Part shown: positions 1 to 6,191 of the stretch, one piece after another
Numbering within the stretch: the first letter of the stretch is position 1
Layout of the letters: each line of letters starts with the position of its first letter
DNA from: Thermoguttaceae bacterium
Lineage (GTDB): Bacteria > Planctomycetota > Planctomycetia > Pirellulales > Thermoguttaceae
Length of the DNA stretch: 12,372 bases
Direction: 5' to 3'
NCBI GenBank assembly: GCA_017454585.1
Contig: JAFTCU010000134.1
Location: forward strand, 1-12,372
Made by a program: the position numbers and the translations under genes
The notes under the pieces: generated by a model
Told to the model about the DNA's origin: nothing
Databases searched by the model: none
What the model saw: the letters and a program-made list of their open reading frames with translations, nothing else

Positions 1-1308
1 AACTCCGACTTTTGCGCGCCGAACGGCTGCGGCCAGCGGGCCTCGAGCATCAAGCCGTGGCCGATCGGGACGTTCGATTACCTGGAAATGCCGTTCATCG
101 CCCACGAGTTTTTGAACCTTTCGACGAAAGTCGATCCGGAACTGGAAACCCGCTTTACGGGCGCGGTCCGGATGGACCCCCTGAAAGAAACCCGGCGGCA
201 GAAACTTGAAGCGGCGGGGCTGGCGGAAGAATGGGGCCCGCGGTGCATTTTCGCGGCTCAGAAACTCCAGGCGATCTACCAGAAAACCGGGCTGGAAGCG
301 GCCCGGCTCGACCCGGAGTGCGACGGGTACTCGTTCTGGTCGATCACCGACTGCACGCTCCGTCAGGGGGACGCCCGCACGGCGCAGGGCCTTTTCACGA
401 CGTTCTGGGAACGCCATCCGGGAGGCTGGGAGCTGGAAGAGTTCCGGCGTTTCAACGGCCCGACCGTTTTGCTGGCGCAAACCCACACGGAAAGCGCGGT
501 CCTGACGAGCGGGCAGACGCTTCAGGCCGATTTTTCGATTTCCCACTTCGACGCGCAGGAAATCCCCGCCGGCCGGTTGAACTGGCAGCTCGCGGACGCT
601 CATGGGACGGTCGAAATTGCTGCGATCCCCGCGGGAACGGCCGGAAAGATCGGGGCCGCGGAGATCACCGTCCCGGACGTTCAGAAGCCGCTCGAAACGG
701 AGCTTGTCGTTTCGATCGACGGGACAAAAATCGGGAACCGGTGGAAATTCTGGATCTTCCCGAAACGCGAGAAAACGTCACTGGCCCAGTGCCGCGTTTC
801 GCCCAAACTTTTCCCGTGGTTCCAGGAAAGATTTACGGATGTGCAGGCGTGGACGCCCGGCGAGAACGCCCCGGAAACAGTACTGATCCTCAGCGGCGAT
901 GAAGCGGAAATCCTTGCAGAAGCGAAAGCGCAGGGGCGCAAAATCTTGGTCCTCGCGCCGACGTCCGACCAACCGGATGTTTGTCTTGGCTGGTGGTCGC
1001 TCGGGACGCAGGTCGGGACGGCTTTCGAGGCGGAGCATCCGGCTTTTGGCGACTTCCCGGTCCGGCCGTGGATGAATGAACTTTGGTTCCGTCTGATTCG
1101 GAAAGGCGCAAAAACGTTGGATGTCGGGACGCAGGAATTCATGAAAGACGCCGTCCCGCTGGCGGTAGGTGAAGGGCAGAGTACATGGTCGCTTTACCTC
1201 GCGGAAAGCCGGGACCACCGGGTCGTGTGGGTCTTCGCGATCGATCTGCTTCAGGACCGTCCCGAGGCACAGTGGCTGCTGGAGAAACTGGTGGATTATC
1301 TTCGGTAA
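1..1308 (+). CDS. Glycoside hydrolase family 2-like protein, C-terminal part (5' end outside window)
   Basis: The reading frame is open from base 1 and ends at TAA 1306-1308, giving 435 visible residues; the start lies upstream. Residues about 31-39 (PFIAHEFLN) and 109-136 (GYSFWSITDC ... QGLFTTFW) resemble the end of the TIM barrel in GH2 sugar-binding hydrolases of Planctomycetes and Bacteroidetes, where the usual form is like 'GfqLLdlhDFpGQGtAlvGvLDpFW'. A beta-sandwich-like stretch follows and ends in NRWKFWIFPKR (from about 246). The last ~175 residues, including HPAFGDFP and WMNELWF, form a further domain common in this group. The likely role is hydrolysis of a beta-linked glycan, probably outside the cytoplasm, but the catalytic acid and any signal peptide would lie outside the window. 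Substrate cannot be named. The gene is clearly GC-rich. It converges on the GlmU-like gene. Confidence 0.72.
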   Translation, partial: NSDFCAPNGCGQRASSIKPWPIGTFDYLEMPFIAHEFLNLSTKVDPELETRFTGAVRMDPLKETRRQKLEAAGLAEEWGPRCIFAAQKLQAIYQKTGLEAARLDPECDGYSFWSITDCTLRQGDARTAQGLFTTFWERHPGGWELEEFRRFNGPTVLLAQTHTESAVLTSGQTLQADFSISHFDAQEIPAGRLNWQLADAHGTVEIAAIPAGTAGKIGAAEITVPDVQKPLETELVVSIDGTKIGNRWKFWIFPKREKTSLAQCRVSPKLFPWFQERFTDVQAWTPGENAPETVLILSGDEAEILAEAKAQGRKILVLAPTSDQPDVCLGWWSLGTQVGTAFEAEHPAFGDFPVRPWMNELWFRLIRKGAKTLDVGTQEFMKDAVPLAVGEGQSTWSLYLAESRDHRVVWVFAIDLLQDRPEAQWLLEKLVDYLR

Positions 1309-1315
1309 GATTCAG

Positions 1316-1391
1316 AGGGCCGGCGTCCTGCCGGTCAAGTTAATAGCGAGGGCGTAAAACCCATTAACTTGACTAGCAGGATGCCGGCCCT
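1316..1391. repeat. Long imperfect inverted repeat between convergent genes (REP-like or terminator hairpin)
   Basis: The 31-base arms 1316-1346 and 1361-1391 are reverse complements at 27 of 31 positions, around a 14-base loop. Two of the four mismatches would be G-U pairs in + strand RNA. The outer part is GC-rich (AGGGCCGGC / GCCGGCCCT) and the inner part AT-rich (TCAAGTTAAT). The 5' arm begins 8 bases after the hydrolase stop, and the 3' arm ends about 36 bases before the converging stop. No T-run follows on either strand, so it is not a classical intrinsic terminator. It could be a bidirectional RNA 3'-end structure or a copy of a dispersed extragenic palindrome. Confidence 0.8.
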
Positions 1392-1399
1392 TCGGATCT

Positions 1400-1418
1400 A
1401 CGACGCAAGATGCGTCGT
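1400..1418. repeat. Short 8-bp inverted repeat near the GlmU-like gene's 3' end
   Basis: ACGACGCA at 1400-1407 and TGCGTCGT at 1411-1418 are perfect reverse complements around a 3-base loop, 9 bases past the GlmU-like stop codon in that gene's direction of reading. It may help define the 3' end of that transcript together with the larger palindrome next to it. There is no T-run. Confidence 0.5.
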
Positions 1419-1427
1419 CCCCGTAAA

Positions 1428-2771
1428 TCAAAGCGAAAGCGGCTCGTTTTCCATCTGGCGTTCATTGGCCGAAATGAGGAACATTTGGTTCAAGAGGTCG
1501 ATGTGGCACTGCTCCTGCGTCACGTTTCGACGCGCGAACATTCTTTTCTGCGTGCTGATCATCACCTCGACTGGCAGCTCCGTGCACTGGTTGAAGGACC
1601 GGGCGTAGTTCGTGAAGCTCGGGACGTTCCGCGTCACAAAACCGTAAACCATCGAGCAGCTTCCGATGGTTTTCCCGGTGAAAATGCTCGTATTAATGGC
1701 GGTCTTGGCGTAGTCGCCGATGATGCACCCGTGGAACTGCATCGCCGTGGCGACGCGGCCGTCTTTGTACTGCATCGAGACGCTCCCGTACGTGTTTTTC
1801 AGGTCGCTGTTGCACGTCCCGGCGCCGAGGTTGATCCAGCTCCCGAGGTACGAATGACCCAGAAAACCGTGGTGCTGTTTGTTCGTGTACGGCTCGATCG
1901 AGGAGGCTTCCACCTCACCGCCGACTTTGGTCGTGTGGGCGAGTCCGACCTCCTCCTTCAGCGCGGCATGCTCGATCACTTTCGAGTTTGGGCCAATATA
2001 GACCGGGCCTTTCAGGAAGCAGAACGGACCGATGGACGCGCCCTCATCGACGAGGATCGGCCCCTTCGATGTGTCGGTCACGAGGTACTCGCCCAGCTTG
2101 ACCCCCTCGCCGACGAAAACCCCCTCGCGGATCTCGGTCCATTTGCCGGAAGTCCAGCGTTTTTCGGGCTTTCCTGTCAACGCCGGCACGGTATGCTTCA
2201 GGCGGTAAGCCAGATTTCGGGCGAACAATTCCATGTGATTCCGAACCACATCGTGCGGATAGTCGAACAGTTCAAAAGGATGGTCATATTCCTCAGGGCA
2301 TTTCTTTGCCGCCTGTTTTAAATTGATTGGCAAGACATCTGTTTTTAAGGATGTTTTAATTCCTTTTATCGCTTTGAGAAGCTGCGCAGCGGGCAAACAG
2401 ACACAAGCTGGAATATCCTGCCAAAGGTAAAAAACAGGCGCGCCTTTTTTCATGCACTTCTTCAGAAAAGGAATGATCCGAACATCCGGGACCATCCGCG
2501 CGTTGACAAGCAAAACGTTTTCTTCAGGGGCAGACGATTCCAGTTCCCAGCAAACCTCGGTAATTCCGAAGCAGAACCGGGAATCCGGATACTCATAGCT
2601 GGAAGTTGCTTCCAGGTACGGCCTGCAAAGAAAAGAAATCGATTCCGTGTCGAGCTGGTTCAAAATGTCCAGCAGACGCATTGTTCCGCAAGTGATCGCG
2701 AATGCGGGTCGGCCCATCGTGATCGGGTTCAGTTCCCAAACGGCGGAGTCTTCAAAAACGACTGTTTTCAT
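1428..2771 (-). CDS. GlmU-like putative sugar nucleotidyltransferase with left-handed beta-helix domain
   Basis: This 447-residue protein has two parts. Residues 1-~190 match the N-terminal domain of the 'alternate' GlmU family (TIGR03991 type): FEDSAVWELNPITMGRP (6-22), G29-T30-M31-R32, and LLVNARMVP (87-95). Residues ~210-395 are hexapeptide repeats of a left-handed beta-helix, with GGEVEASSIEPYTNKQHHGF (284-303), GHSYLGSWINLGAG (305-318) and NSDLKNTYG (321-329) strongly conserved. The family is predicted to make or modify a nucleotide sugar for cell-surface glycans in the cytoplasm; the substrate is not proven. The start is ATG 2771, chosen because GAAAGAAG lies 7-8 bases upstream and the candidate -10 box fits. 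An in-frame TTG at 2819 would add 16 residues but would fall at the predicted transcription start. The DNA for the N-terminal domain is AT-richer than that for the helix domain. Confidence 0.85.
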   Translation of the reverse strand: MKTVVFEDSAVWELNPITMGRPAFAITCGTMRLLDILNQLDTESISFLCRPYLEATSSYEYPDSRFCFGITEVCWELESSAPEENVLLVNARMVPDVRIIPFLKKCMKKGAPVFYLWQDIPACVCLPAAQLLKAIKGIKTSLKTDVLPINLKQAAKKCPEEYDHPFELFDYPHDVVRNHMELFARNLAYRLKHTVPALTGKPEKRWTSGKWTEIREGVFVGEGVKLGEYLVTDTSKGPILVDEGASIGPFCFLKGPVYIGPNSKVIEHAALKEEVGLAHTTKVGGEVEASSIEPYTNKQHHGFLGHSYLGSWINLGAGTCNSDLKNTYGSVSMQYKDGRVATAMQFHGCIIGDYAKTAINTSIFTGKTIGSCSMVYGFVTRNVPSFTNYARSFNQCTELPVEVMISTQKRMFARRNVTQEQCHIDLLNQMFLISANERQMENEPLSL

Positions 2772-2823
2772 ATTGAGCTTCTTTCGATAAACAAACGCTT
2801 CATCTTGATGTTTTTTCAAATTG

Positions 2824-2829
2824 ATTATA
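2824..2829 (-). promoter_or_regulatory. Candidate -10 box for the GlmU-like gene
   Basis: The minus strand reads TATAAT, an exact -10 consensus, about 53 bases before the chosen ATG. At 17-base spacing the -35 position reads TTTCGC, a poor match, so activation or an alternative sigma factor may be needed. Its position argues for the ATG at 2771 as the true start. Confidence 0.45.
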
Positions 2830-2936
2830 CGCTAATTTTTGATCTTGCGAAAGTGTTAAACCGGGATTTTTGTGAAAAATGCAGAAAATTTTCTTTTTTT
2901 TCCTTTTTTAACCTCTGAATAGTGGTCTGGGGGGGG

Positions 2937-2964
2937 TGGACAGAGTAGTAAAGTCTGGTATGAT
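2937..2964 (+). promoter_or_regulatory. Candidate promoter for the small membrane protein and possibly the sulfate operon
   Basis: TGGACA (2937-2942, five of six matches to TTGACA) is followed by a 16-base spacer and TATGAT (2959-2964, five of six to TATAAT). It lies about 80 bases upstream of the small-protein start. A run of eight G (2929-2936) touches the -35 box. No stronger promoter was seen in the 65 bases before the sulfate-binding protein gene, so this promoter may serve both. Confidence 0.5.
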
Positions 2965-2979
2965 TAATTTTAGACCAGA
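2954..2979. promoter_or_regulatory. Dyad overlapping the -10 box, possible operator
   Basis: TCTGGT (2954-2959) and ACCAGA (2974-2979) are perfect inverted half-sites separated by 14 bases. They straddle the candidate -10 box TATGAT, a position suited to repressor binding. TCTGG also occurs directly at 2926-2930 beside the G-run. No known regulator motif was recognised. Confidence 0.3.
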
Positions 2980-3044
2980 TAAAATATTGCCGAAACCTAG
3001 AGTGATATTTTGTTTTCAGGGACACTGTAACCGGGAGATTTTAA

Positions 3045-3224
3045 ATGTCCAAAATTTTGTGTCTGTTTTCACTGGGGCTTTCCGTCATCTTGGCCATCCT
3101 GTTCATCCTTGATTTGAGCATTGGAATTCCATTTAACAAAGGAAGCATCTTTTTTGATGTAGTTTTCCTTGTTGCGTCACTGGTCATTGGGACCCTTAGC
3201 TGGTTTACATACAGGGAACAGTAA
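3045..3224 (+). CDS. Small two-helix membrane protein (59 aa), uncharacterised
   Basis: ATG at 3045 opens a 59-codon frame ending in TAA 3222-3224. A good Shine-Dalgarno GGGAG (3033-3037) sits 7 bases upstream. The protein begins MSKILCLFSLGLSVILAILF. Two hydrophobic helices (about 4-28 and 36-54) are joined by a short loop with N31-K32-G33, and it ends in SWFTYREQ. The layout looks like small inner-membrane proteins I recall from planctomycete genomes ('...FDI.FL..ALILGYLSW..YR'), but no function is known to me. It lies 65 bases upstream of the sulfate-binding protein gene on the same strand, so co-transcription is plausible. That alone does not show a role in transport. Codon use and the RBS support a real gene. 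Confidence 0.72.
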   Translation: MSKILCLFSLGLSVILAILFILDLSIGIPFNKGSIFFDVVFLVASLVIGTLSWFTYREQ

Positions 3225-3226
3225 AA

Positions 3227-3251
3227 GCGAAGTCAATCGTGACGGTTTCGC
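3227..3251 (+). repeat. Hairpin in the leader of the sulfate-binding protein gene
   Basis: GCGAAGTCA (3227-3235) can pair with TGAC (3240-3243) and TTCGC (3247-3251), giving a 9-bp stem with a 3-base bulge and an ATCG loop. It begins 2 bases after the small-protein stop and ends 38 bases before the next ATG. No T-run follows, so it is not an intrinsic terminator. It could stabilise the downstream message or serve as a protein site. Confidence 0.4.
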
Positions 3252-3289
3252 CTAAACAGGACCTTCACCATTTTATGGAGAATTAAAAC

Positions 3290-4360
3290 ATGAAGAAGTT
3301 ATATGCGTTTGCCACGCTGGCGATTTCTTTGGGCCTGCTCTTTCTGGCGGGCTGCGGCCAAGGCAAAACACGTGAAATCATGAACGTTTCCTATGATCCG
3401 ACTCGTGAATTGTACGAAGCGTATAATCAGAAATTCATCGAACACTGGGCCGAGAAAACCGGCGAAACCGTTTCTGTGGACCAGTCAAACGGCGGTTCCG
3501 GCTCGCAGGCCAAGAAAGTCGCCGAAGGTTTGGAAGCGGATGTCGTGACCCTTGCTCTGGGGTATGACGTCGAGTTGATCGGTGATTCCATTCCGGGAGC
3601 TCTGTCGGAAAACTGGATTAAGGAATTCCCGAATAACAGCTGCCCGTACGTCTCGACGATCGTTTTCCTCGTGAAAAAAGGAAATCCGAAGAACCTAAAA
3701 GACTGGGGCGACCTGGCCAAAGACGGCGTGGAAGTGATCACGCCCAACCCGCGCACGTCCGGCGGTGCCCGCTGGAACTACCTGGCGGCCTGGGGCTGGC
3801 AGTTGAAGCAGGACCTCGGGACCCTCGACTCGGCGTTCCTGAACGACCCGGCCAATGCCGAAAAGGTCAAGGATGCGAATGAAAACGCCTACGAGCTGGT
3901 GAAGAAGATCCACCTGAATGCGAAAGCCGCCGGAATGCCGGAAGGAGCGCGAGGTGCGACGAACCTCTTCGTGCGTGACGGCGTGGGCGATGTATTGCTC
4001 GCGTGGGAAAATGAAGCGATGAAAACCGTCTATGGTGACAAAAACGACCAGTTTGAAATCGTGTATCCGTCAGTCTCCATTGTGGCCGAGCCGTCCGTAG
4101 CATTGATCAACACGACGGTGGACCGTAAGGGAACACGCGACGTGGCGGAAGAGTACCTGAACTATATGTACACGGAAGAAATTCAGAAACTCGTGATGGA
4201 AAATTTCTATCGTCCGAGTGAAGAAAAACTTCTCGAAGGCAACGACCTTTTCGGGAAAGTGGAGCTTTTCCGTATTCAGGACGTTTTTGGCTCCTGGAAA
4301 GATGTGCAGGAAAAGCACTTCTCGAACGGCGGCATTTTTGAAGATATGATGAAAGAATAA
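3290..4360 (+). CDS. sbp: Sulfate/thiosulfate ABC transporter substrate-binding lipoprotein
   Basis: This 356-residue protein has a lipoprotein signal peptide: MKK, a hydrophobic stretch, then lipobox L19-A20-G21-C22. The mature protein would be lipid-anchored and would hand sulfate to the permease. Family signatures are intact: NVSYDPTRELY (32-42), SNGGSGSQ (66-73, the sulfate-binding loop region) and NPRTSGGARWNYLAAWG (153-169). Length is normal for the SbpA/CysP family. The start is supported by GGAG (3277-3280) 9 bases upstream and by the signal peptide. It is the first importer gene, followed by cysT, cysW and cysA on the same strand. The family does not distinguish sulfate from thiosulfate by sequence alone, so either may be carried. 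No sulfur-responsive riboswitch was recognised upstream. Confidence 0.93.
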   Translation: MKKLYAFATLAISLGLLFLAGCGQGKTREIMNVSYDPTRELYEAYNQKFIEHWAEKTGETVSVDQSNGGSGSQAKKVAEGLEADVVTLALGYDVELIGDSIPGALSENWIKEFPNNSCPYVSTIVFLVKKGNPKNLKDWGDLAKDGVEVITPNPRTSGGARWNYLAAWGWQLKQDLGTLDSAFLNDPANAEKVKDANENAYELVKKIHLNAKAAGMPEGARGATNLFVRDGVGDVLLAWENEAMKTVYGDKNDQFEIVYPSVSIVAEPSVALINTTVDRKGTRDVAEEYLNYMYTEEIQKLVMENFYRPSEEKLLEGNDLFGKVELFRIQDVFGSWKDVQEKHFSNGGIFEDMMKE

Positions 4361-4363
4361 AAA

Positions 4364-4438
4364 AATGAATAATGAATAACGAATAATGGGTTAAAGTCTT
4401 TCTCCTCATTATTCGTTATTCGTTATTCATTATTCATT
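4364..4438. repeat. Heptamer-repeat palindrome E1 (binding protein - cysT gap)
   Basis: Three AAYGAAT heptamers run in register at 4364-4384 plus AATG (left arm 4364-4388). Four complementary heptamers (ATTCGTT, ATTCGTT, ATTCATT, ATTCATT) lie at 4411-4438, preceded by CATT (right arm 4407-4438). The arms are reverse complements except that the right arm holds one extra 7-base unit. The 18-base centre is GGTTAAAGTCTTTCTCCT. TAAAAAA flanks both ends (from 4358 and from 4438), which might be a target-site duplication or chance. The array fills nearly the whole gap between the genes. Confidence 0.9.
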
Positions 4439-4447
4439 AAAAAAGTT

Positions 4448-5260
4448 ATGTTCCGACGACATCCAAAACGCGTCCTTCCTGGCTTTCGCATCTCCATGGG
4501 GTTGACGCTGGTTTATTTAAGTCTTCTGGTGCTGATTCCCTTCGCCGGTCTGATTCTGAAGGTTGGCGGAATGAGCTGGAATCAGTACTGGTCGATTATT
4601 TTCTCTTCACGTGTCCTTGCCGCATTTCGTCTGACGTTTGGCGCTTCGTTTTTGGCCGCGTGTATTAACGCCTTTTTCGGGTTTATCGTAGCGTGGGTAC
4701 TGGTCCGATACAAGTTTCCGTGCCGCCGGCTGGTGGACGCGATGGTGGACCTTCCCTTTGCGATGCCAACGGCGGTTTCGGGTGTGGCGCTGCTCACCCT
4801 CTACAAACGTCTTGGACAGCTTATCGGAGTGAAGATCATTTTTACCGAATGGGGTCTTTTGCTCGCGCTGACGTTTATCGGCCTGCCCTTTGTCGTGCGT
4901 ACGCTTCAACCGGCCATCCAGGACATAGAAAAGGAACTGGAAGAAGTTTCCGCCAGTCTTGGCGCGAATCGGTGGCAGACATTCTGGCGGGTGATTTTTC
5001 CGTCTCTGCGTCCGGCATTGATCACCGGTTTTGCCATGGCGTTTGCGCGTGCGCTGGGGGAGTATGGCTCCGTCGTCTTCATCGCGGGTACAAGCCTTCC
5101 GATCGTTTCGATTGAAATCGTGAAAAACCTCCAGGGTGGCCAGGAGGACCTGATGGTTGCCGTCGCGATCGCCACGACGATGCTCGTCGCCTCGTTCGTC
5201 ATCCTGTTCTGCATTAACTTCATGCAGATCTGGATGAACAGGAGATACAGCGACGAATAA
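4448..5260 (+). CDS. cysT: Sulfate ABC transporter permease CysT (CysU)
   Basis: This 270-residue inner-membrane protein has about six hydrophobic helices, beginning near residue 18. The EAA coupling motif that contacts the ATPase lies at about 165-190 (EEVSASLGANRWQTFWRVIF and following). The CysT-type sequence FARALGEYGSVVFIAG spans 199-214. Length is normal. With CysW it forms the sulfate channel. The ATG at 4448 gives a typical N-terminus, but the bases before it (ATTAAAAAAGTT) contain no clear Shine-Dalgarno, and the heptamer palindrome ends only 9 bases upstream. The missing RBS contrasts with the good ones in front of sbp and cysA. A second in-frame ATG at codon 17 also lacks one. Confidence 0.93.
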   Translation: MFRRHPKRVLPGFRISMGLTLVYLSLLVLIPFAGLILKVGGMSWNQYWSIIFSSRVLAAFRLTFGASFLAACINAFFGFIVAWVLVRYKFPCRRLVDAMVDLPFAMPTAVSGVALLTLYKRLGQLIGVKIIFTEWGLLLALTFIGLPFVVRTLQPAIQDIEKELEEVSASLGANRWQTFWRVIFPSLRPALITGFAMAFARALGEYGSVVFIAGTSLPIVSIEIVKNLQGGQEDLMVAVAIATTMLVASFVILFCINFMQIWMNRRYSDE

Positions 5261-5361
5261 TTATGAATTCAGAATTATGAATGATGAATTGATCAGATGC
5301 TGGTCGGTTTGTGATTCGTAATTTCTAATTCATAATTCGTAATTCATAATTCATAATTTGA
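5259..5361. repeat. Heptamer-repeat palindrome E2 (cysT - cysW gap)
   Basis: Seven heptamers of AATTCAT type run in perfect register at 5313-5361 (GATTCGT, AATTTCT, AATTCAT, AATTCGT, AATTCAT, AATTCAT, AATTTGA). Four complementary ATGAATT-type units lie at 5263-5290. Arms 5259-5290 and 5327-5358 are reverse complements at 28 of 32 positions, with a perfect 11-base terminal repeat AATTATGAATT / AATTCATAATT. The left arm starts on the last two bases of the cysT stop codon. The heptamer differs by one base (TAATTCR versus TTATTCR) from those in the other two gaps. Confidence 0.88.
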
Positions 5362-5365
5362 AAAA

Positions 5366-6187
5366 ATGTCCATTTCCCGACAAAATACCGATGAACCGCC
5401 GTTTGTACGTTACCTGCTCATTACGGTAGCGATCACGTTCATGGCGCTTTTCCTCCTTTTACCCCTGATTTTGGTTTTTTACTGCGCGTTTGAGGAGGGC
5501 TTTACTACGTATTGGGGAGCATTGACCAGCCGCAGAACCATCCGTGCGATCGGTGTCACGCTTCTGACCGTTGGTATTGCCGTTCCGATCAACGTTCTGT
5601 TCGGGATCATGTCCGCGTGGTGCCTTGGAAAATTTAACTTTTGGGGCAAGAGCCTGCTCATTTCGCTGATCGACCTTCCGTTTGCCGTCTCGCCGGTCAT
5701 CGCGGGTCTTCTTTTTGTCATTCTGTTCGGGATGCACAGCATTTTCGGCGACTGGCTGATGGCCAATTTCGGGATCAAAATTCTGCACACGACCACTGCG
5801 ACGGTCATCGCGACGATGTTCGTGACGTTCCCGTTTGTGACCCGTGAACTTCTGCCGACAATGCAGGCGCAAGGGTCTGAGGAAGAACTGGCGGCGCGTG
5901 TGCTTGGTGCGAATGGCCTGCAAATCTTCTTCCGGGTCACGCTCCCGAACATCAAGTGGGCGCTCCTTTACGGTGTGGTGCTCTGCAACGCACGAGCCAT
6001 GGGTGAGTTCGGCGCGGTGAACGTCGTAAGCCACGGAGGAAAAAACAATACGCTCTCCCTTTTGATTTACGAGACATACCAGTCGGACCTCGTGGCGGCG
6101 TTTGCCGTTTCGACGCTTCTGGCTCTCATGGCAATCGTGACGCTGGTCCTCAAAACGTACATTGAAATGAAAACGCAAGACAAATAA
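5366..6187 (+). CDS. cysW: Sulfate ABC transporter permease CysW
   Basis: This 273-residue inner-membrane protein has about six hydrophobic helices (first near 16-40). The EAA motif lies at about 172-198 (EEELAARVLGANGLQIFFRV and following). The CysW hallmark ARAMGEFGAVNVVSHGGKNN spans about 209-228. It pairs with CysT to form the transmembrane channel. It is shorter at the C-terminus than some proteobacterial CysW proteins but appears complete. ATG 5366 is preceded by CATAATTTGAAAAA, with no recognisable Shine-Dalgarno. As with cysT, the leader is made of heptamer repeats almost up to the start codon. Translation may depend on coupling, on an unstructured A-rich leader, or on opening of the palindrome. 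Confidence 0.93.
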   Translation: MSISRQNTDEPPFVRYLLITVAITFMALFLLLPLILVFYCAFEEGFTTYWGALTSRRTIRAIGVTLLTVGIAVPINVLFGIMSAWCLGKFNFWGKSLLISLIDLPFAVSPVIAGLLFVILFGMHSIFGDWLMANFGIKILHTTTATVIATMFVTFPFVTRELLPTMQAQGSEEELAARVLGANGLQIFFRVTLPNIKWALLYGVVLCNARAMGEFGAVNVVSHGGKNNTLSLLIYETYQSDLVAAFAVSTLLALMAIVTLVLKTYIEMKTQDK

Positions 6188-6191
6188 AAAG

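Noticed and set aside
1410..2321. 303-codon + strand open frame
   Set aside because: It is antisense to the well-supported GlmU-like gene, has no recognisable domain and arises from GC-rich codon bias.
2888..2910. Terminator at the AGAAAATTTTCT palindrome followed by a T-rich run
   Set aside because: The stem is entirely A-T apart from two G-C pairs, has no loop, and no + strand gene ends upstream of it.
2825..3025. 66-codon minus-strand open frame in the divergent region
   Set aside because: It spans the candidate promoters and poly-T/poly-G tracts, with low-complexity composition and no plausible ribosome-binding site.
3225..3289. Sulfur-responsive riboswitch (SAM type) before the sulfate-binding gene
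   Set aside because: The gap is only 65 bases and shows none of the conserved SAM-riboswitch cores; only a simple hairpin is visible.
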